DNA of 64,000 bases, from positions 1,757,501 through 1,821,500 of the forward strand of contig NZ_CP071798.1 of NCBI RefSeq assembly GCF_017498505.1. The letters are read 5' to 3'. The position numbers and the translations under genes were made by a program. The notes below the pieces were generated by a model, which ran no database searches, was not told the origin of the DNA, and saw nothing but the letters and a program-made list of their open reading frames with translations. The first letter of the stretch is position 1, and the number at the start of each line of letters is the position of its first letter. Origin of the DNA: Sporosarcina sp. Te-1. GTDB taxonomy: Bacteria > Bacillota > Bacilli > Bacillales_A > Planococcaceae. This document shows, piece after piece, positions 62,158 to 64,000 of this stretch.

Positions 62158-63294
62158 TTGACAGAACAAATTAAGGAACAGGTGCTGGACACATTTAATC
62201 ATTTGCACGCAAATCCTGAGCTGAGCTGGGAAGAAGTGAATACAACAGCTTACATTAAAGAAAAGCTGGAGGAAGCGGGCTGCGCTGTTACTGCATTTGA
62301 CGATTGTACAGGTGTTTTCGGCGACATAGGAAATTTCTCAGGAAATGTGCCGATTATCGCAGTTCGGGCTGATATGGATGCTTTGTGGCAAGAAGTCGAC
62401 GGGGAAATGAAAGCGAATCATTCTTGCGGCCATGATGCTCACATGACGATGGTATTAGGCGTCCTATGGAACGTGAAAGAGCAGCCGGATATCTTGGAGC
62501 GGATCGGTATCCGATTCATCTTCCAGCCAGCAGAAGAAGTTGGCAGCGGCGCATTGAAACTTGTCGAAAAAGGAGCCGTTGACAATGTCGATTTTTATTA
62601 CGGCATCCATCTGCGACCCTATCAAGAAACAGAGAACGGAAAAGCGGCTCCGGCAATCATCCACGGTGCCACTGGATCAATTGAATTCGAAATTCGGGGA
62701 GATGACGCCCATGGGGCACGCCCGCATCTCACCCATAACGCTGTTGAAATCGGCACCTATATCGTCAACGCCATCCATACGATCCATCTTGACCCGAACG
62801 TTGCCCATTCGGCAAAGGTGACACGCTTCCTTGCAGGCGGACGAAATACAAACATCATCCCGGGGAACGCCTCTCTGGCGGTTGATCTGCGGGCACAACA
62901 GAATGACGCCATGGAACTGCTCGTTAAACGGATACATGATATTTTGGAGTCTGCCCGTTCCTTGTTTAACGTGACGATTACTATTACAGAAGATAGCAGC
63001 ATCGCAGCGGCTGAAGTCCATCCCGAGGCTGAGGAGATGGCTAAAAAAGCGATTACAGCTGTTTTAGGCGAAGAGAATACAACGGAACCGATCATCACCC
63101 CGGGTGGAGACGATTTTCATTTTTACACGATCAAAAAGCCGCACCTAAAAGCGACGATGGTCGGACTGGGCTGTGGTCTTCAGCCGGGCCTGCACCATCC
63201 GAACATGACATTCGAACATGACGCCATGTTTAATGGTATCCAAGTACTTACGAAGATACTTGAACTCCATGCGAAAGGGGATAATGAAGCATGA
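62158..63294 (+). CDS. M20-family N-acyl-amino-acid amidohydrolase
   Basis: 378 aa zinc/cobalt hydrolase. Metal ligands and catalytic residues are visible in VRADMDALWQ, NHSCGHDAHMTMVLG and FQPAEEVGSGALKL, with the dimerisation domain around GDDAHGARPHLTHNAVEIG and the last His in CGLQPGLHHPN. TTG start at 62158 after ATAGGGGG. It likely removes an acyl group (succinyl, acetyl) from amino acids made available by the transporter and epimerised by the next enzyme. Its stop overlaps that gene by 4 nt. Confidence 0.92.
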   Translation: MTEQIKEQVLDTFNHLHANPELSWEEVNTTAYIKEKLEEAGCAVTAFDDCTGVFGDIGNFSGNVPIIAVRADMDALWQEVDGEMKANHSCGHDAHMTMVLGVLWNVKEQPDILERIGIRFIFQPAEEVGSGALKLVEKGAVDNVDFYYGIHLRPYQETENGKAAPAIIHGATGSIEFEIRGDDAHGARPHLTHNAVEIGTYIVNAIHTIHLDPNVAHSAKVTRFLAGGRNTNIIPGNASLAVDLRAQQNDAMELLVKRIHDILESARSLFNVTITITEDSSIAAAEVHPEAEEMAKKAITAVLGEENTTEPIITPGGDDFHFYTIKKPHLKATMVGLGCGLQPGLHHPNMTFEHDAMFNGIQVLTKILELHAKGDNEA

Positions 63295-64000
63295 AATCCG
63301 TAACGATCAAAGAAGTCATTCTCCATCACATAAACGTATCGCTCATCGCTCCTTTCACGACAAGCTTTGGCACAATGCAACATAAAGATGTCTGTCTGGT
63401 GGAAGTGATTGACGAATCAGGGCTGTCCGGATGGGGTGAAACGGTAACGAGCGACGAGCCATACTATAATGAGGAAACAACCTTTACCGCTGTTTATATG
63501 CTGAAGGAATTCTTGATTCCACGCGTCATCCATAAGGAAATCAAACATGCCGAGGACGTTCATGATATGTTGCAATTCGTTCGTCGCAACAACATAGCGA
63601 AAGCCGCTATCGAAACTGCAATCTGGGATGTCTTTGCCAAAAAGAACGGCCAGCCGATCGGAGAACTGCTCGGTGGCCGGAAACACGAAATCGAAGTCGG
63701 GAAAAGTATCGGTATTCAAAAGGACCCAGAGGCTCTTGTCGAAAAGGTACGGGAATATGTCGAAGAAGGCTTCCGGAAAATAAAAGTAAAAATCAAGCCT
63801 GGCGCGGATATTGACTATATCGCCGCCGTCCGGAAAGCGTTTCCTGATATCCCGTTGATGGCCGATGCAAACTCCGCCTATACGCTAGCTGACATTGATT
63901 ATCTAAGACAGCTTGACCGCTTCCAGCTCATGATGATCGAGCAGCCACTGGCACATGATGATATTATCGACCATGCCTCTTTGCAAAAGGAACTGCAAAC
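63291..64000 (+). CDS. N-acylamino-acid racemase / o-succinylbenzoate synthase-like enolase enzyme (3' end outside window)
   Basis: 236 codons are visible, with no stop before the window end. The enolase N-terminal capping domain carries APFTTSFGT (20s loop) and SGWGETVTSDEPYYNEET; the barrel begins with IETAIWDVFAKKNGQPIGELLGG, the catalytic KxK pair lies in RKIKVKIKPG (about K165/K167), and the first metal Asp is in LMADANSAY. The KIKPG pattern is typical of the NSAR/OSBS subgroup rather than Ala-Glu epimerase. Linkage to an M20 deacylase and not to men genes favours racemisation of N-succinyl amino acids. It starts in the M20 stop (ATGA). Confidence 0.88.
   Translation, partial: MKSVTIKEVILHHINVSLIAPFTTSFGTMQHKDVCLVEVIDESGLSGWGETVTSDEPYYNEETTFTAVYMLKEFLIPRVIHKEIKHAEDVHDMLQFVRRNNIAKAAIETAIWDVFAKKNGQPIGELLGGRKHEIEVGKSIGIQKDPEALVEKVREYVEEGFRKIKVKIKPGADIDYIAAVRKAFPDIPLMADANSAYTLADIDYLRQLDRFQLMMIEQPLAHDDIIDHASLQKELQ

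Overview
The window is low-to-mid G+C Gram-positive chromosome and reads as an endospore-forming, motile member of the Bacillales, most likely Planococcaceae (Sporosarcina or a close relative). That placement is an inference. The left third keeps the gene order I know from the Bacillus subtilis ygzB-perR-bcp-gsaB-ygaE-ygaD-ygaC-sspE-mutY-yfhP-yfhH-recX-yfhF region, with insertions. A gamma-type SASP gene and a pdaA-like cortex gene show that it sporulates; motAB and a chemoreceptor show that it is motile. No rRNA, tRNA, CRISPR array, prophage or intact insertion sequence was seen.

Layout. 1-4.8 kb: peroxide and heme block (ygzB tail, perR with a perfect Per box, a 2-hydroxyacid dehydrogenase, bcp, hemL, ygaE-like). 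4.8-10.4 kb: a five-gene oligopeptide ABC importer placed between the ygaE and ygaD homologues. 10.6-18.8 kb: ygaD-like exporter, ntdP, sspE, mutY, yfhP, yfhH, recX, yfhF, pdaA. 18.8-28.8 kb: HAD phosphatase, MFS exporter, OsmC-like protein, class I fumarase, a PfeT/ZosA-type metal efflux ATPase with PerR-like and Fur-like boxes, YihY, YtxH-like, an alanine/sodium symporter and a DUF1128 protein. 28.9-46.3 kb: motAB with a SigD-type promoter, M29 aminopeptidase, carbonic anhydrase, pepF, thiT under a TPP riboswitch, mapB, a striking 20-bp-period repeat array, a DEAD-box helicase, an amidase with an FbpA-like gene, a Cache chemoreceptor, an ATP-grasp ligase and an RluA-type enzyme. 46.4-51.6 kb: a frameshifted low-molecular-weight phosphatase gene and envelope or stress genes (SLH protein, GDPD, RsbR-like STAS protein, LysM-3D protein). 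52.1-58.7 kb: a six-gene polyamine operon. 58.7-64 kb: a SEC-C protein and a divergent cluster of YfcC transporter versus RpiR regulator, M20 deacylase and N-acylamino-acid racemase-like enzyme, cut by the window end.

How the genes work together. The polyamine operon encodes arginine to agmatine to putrescine (speA, speB) and then both known ways of making spermidine: the decarboxy-AdoMet route (speD, speE) and the carboxyspermidine route (dehydrogenase plus nspC). The last cluster looks like a regulated N-acyl-amino-acid uptake and D-to-L conversion module with one shared operator. The peroxide and iron genes (perR, bcp, pfeT, possibly a small membrane peptide at 32.0 kb) appear linked by 7-1-7 Fur-family operators.

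The least explained sequence is the 18-copy GAGCGGTT array at 38.3-38.6 kb. Next come a compact minus-strand transcription unit near 21.3 kb and the structured leaders in front of the LysM-3D gene and speD. All family assignments come from reading motifs; no database search was run.
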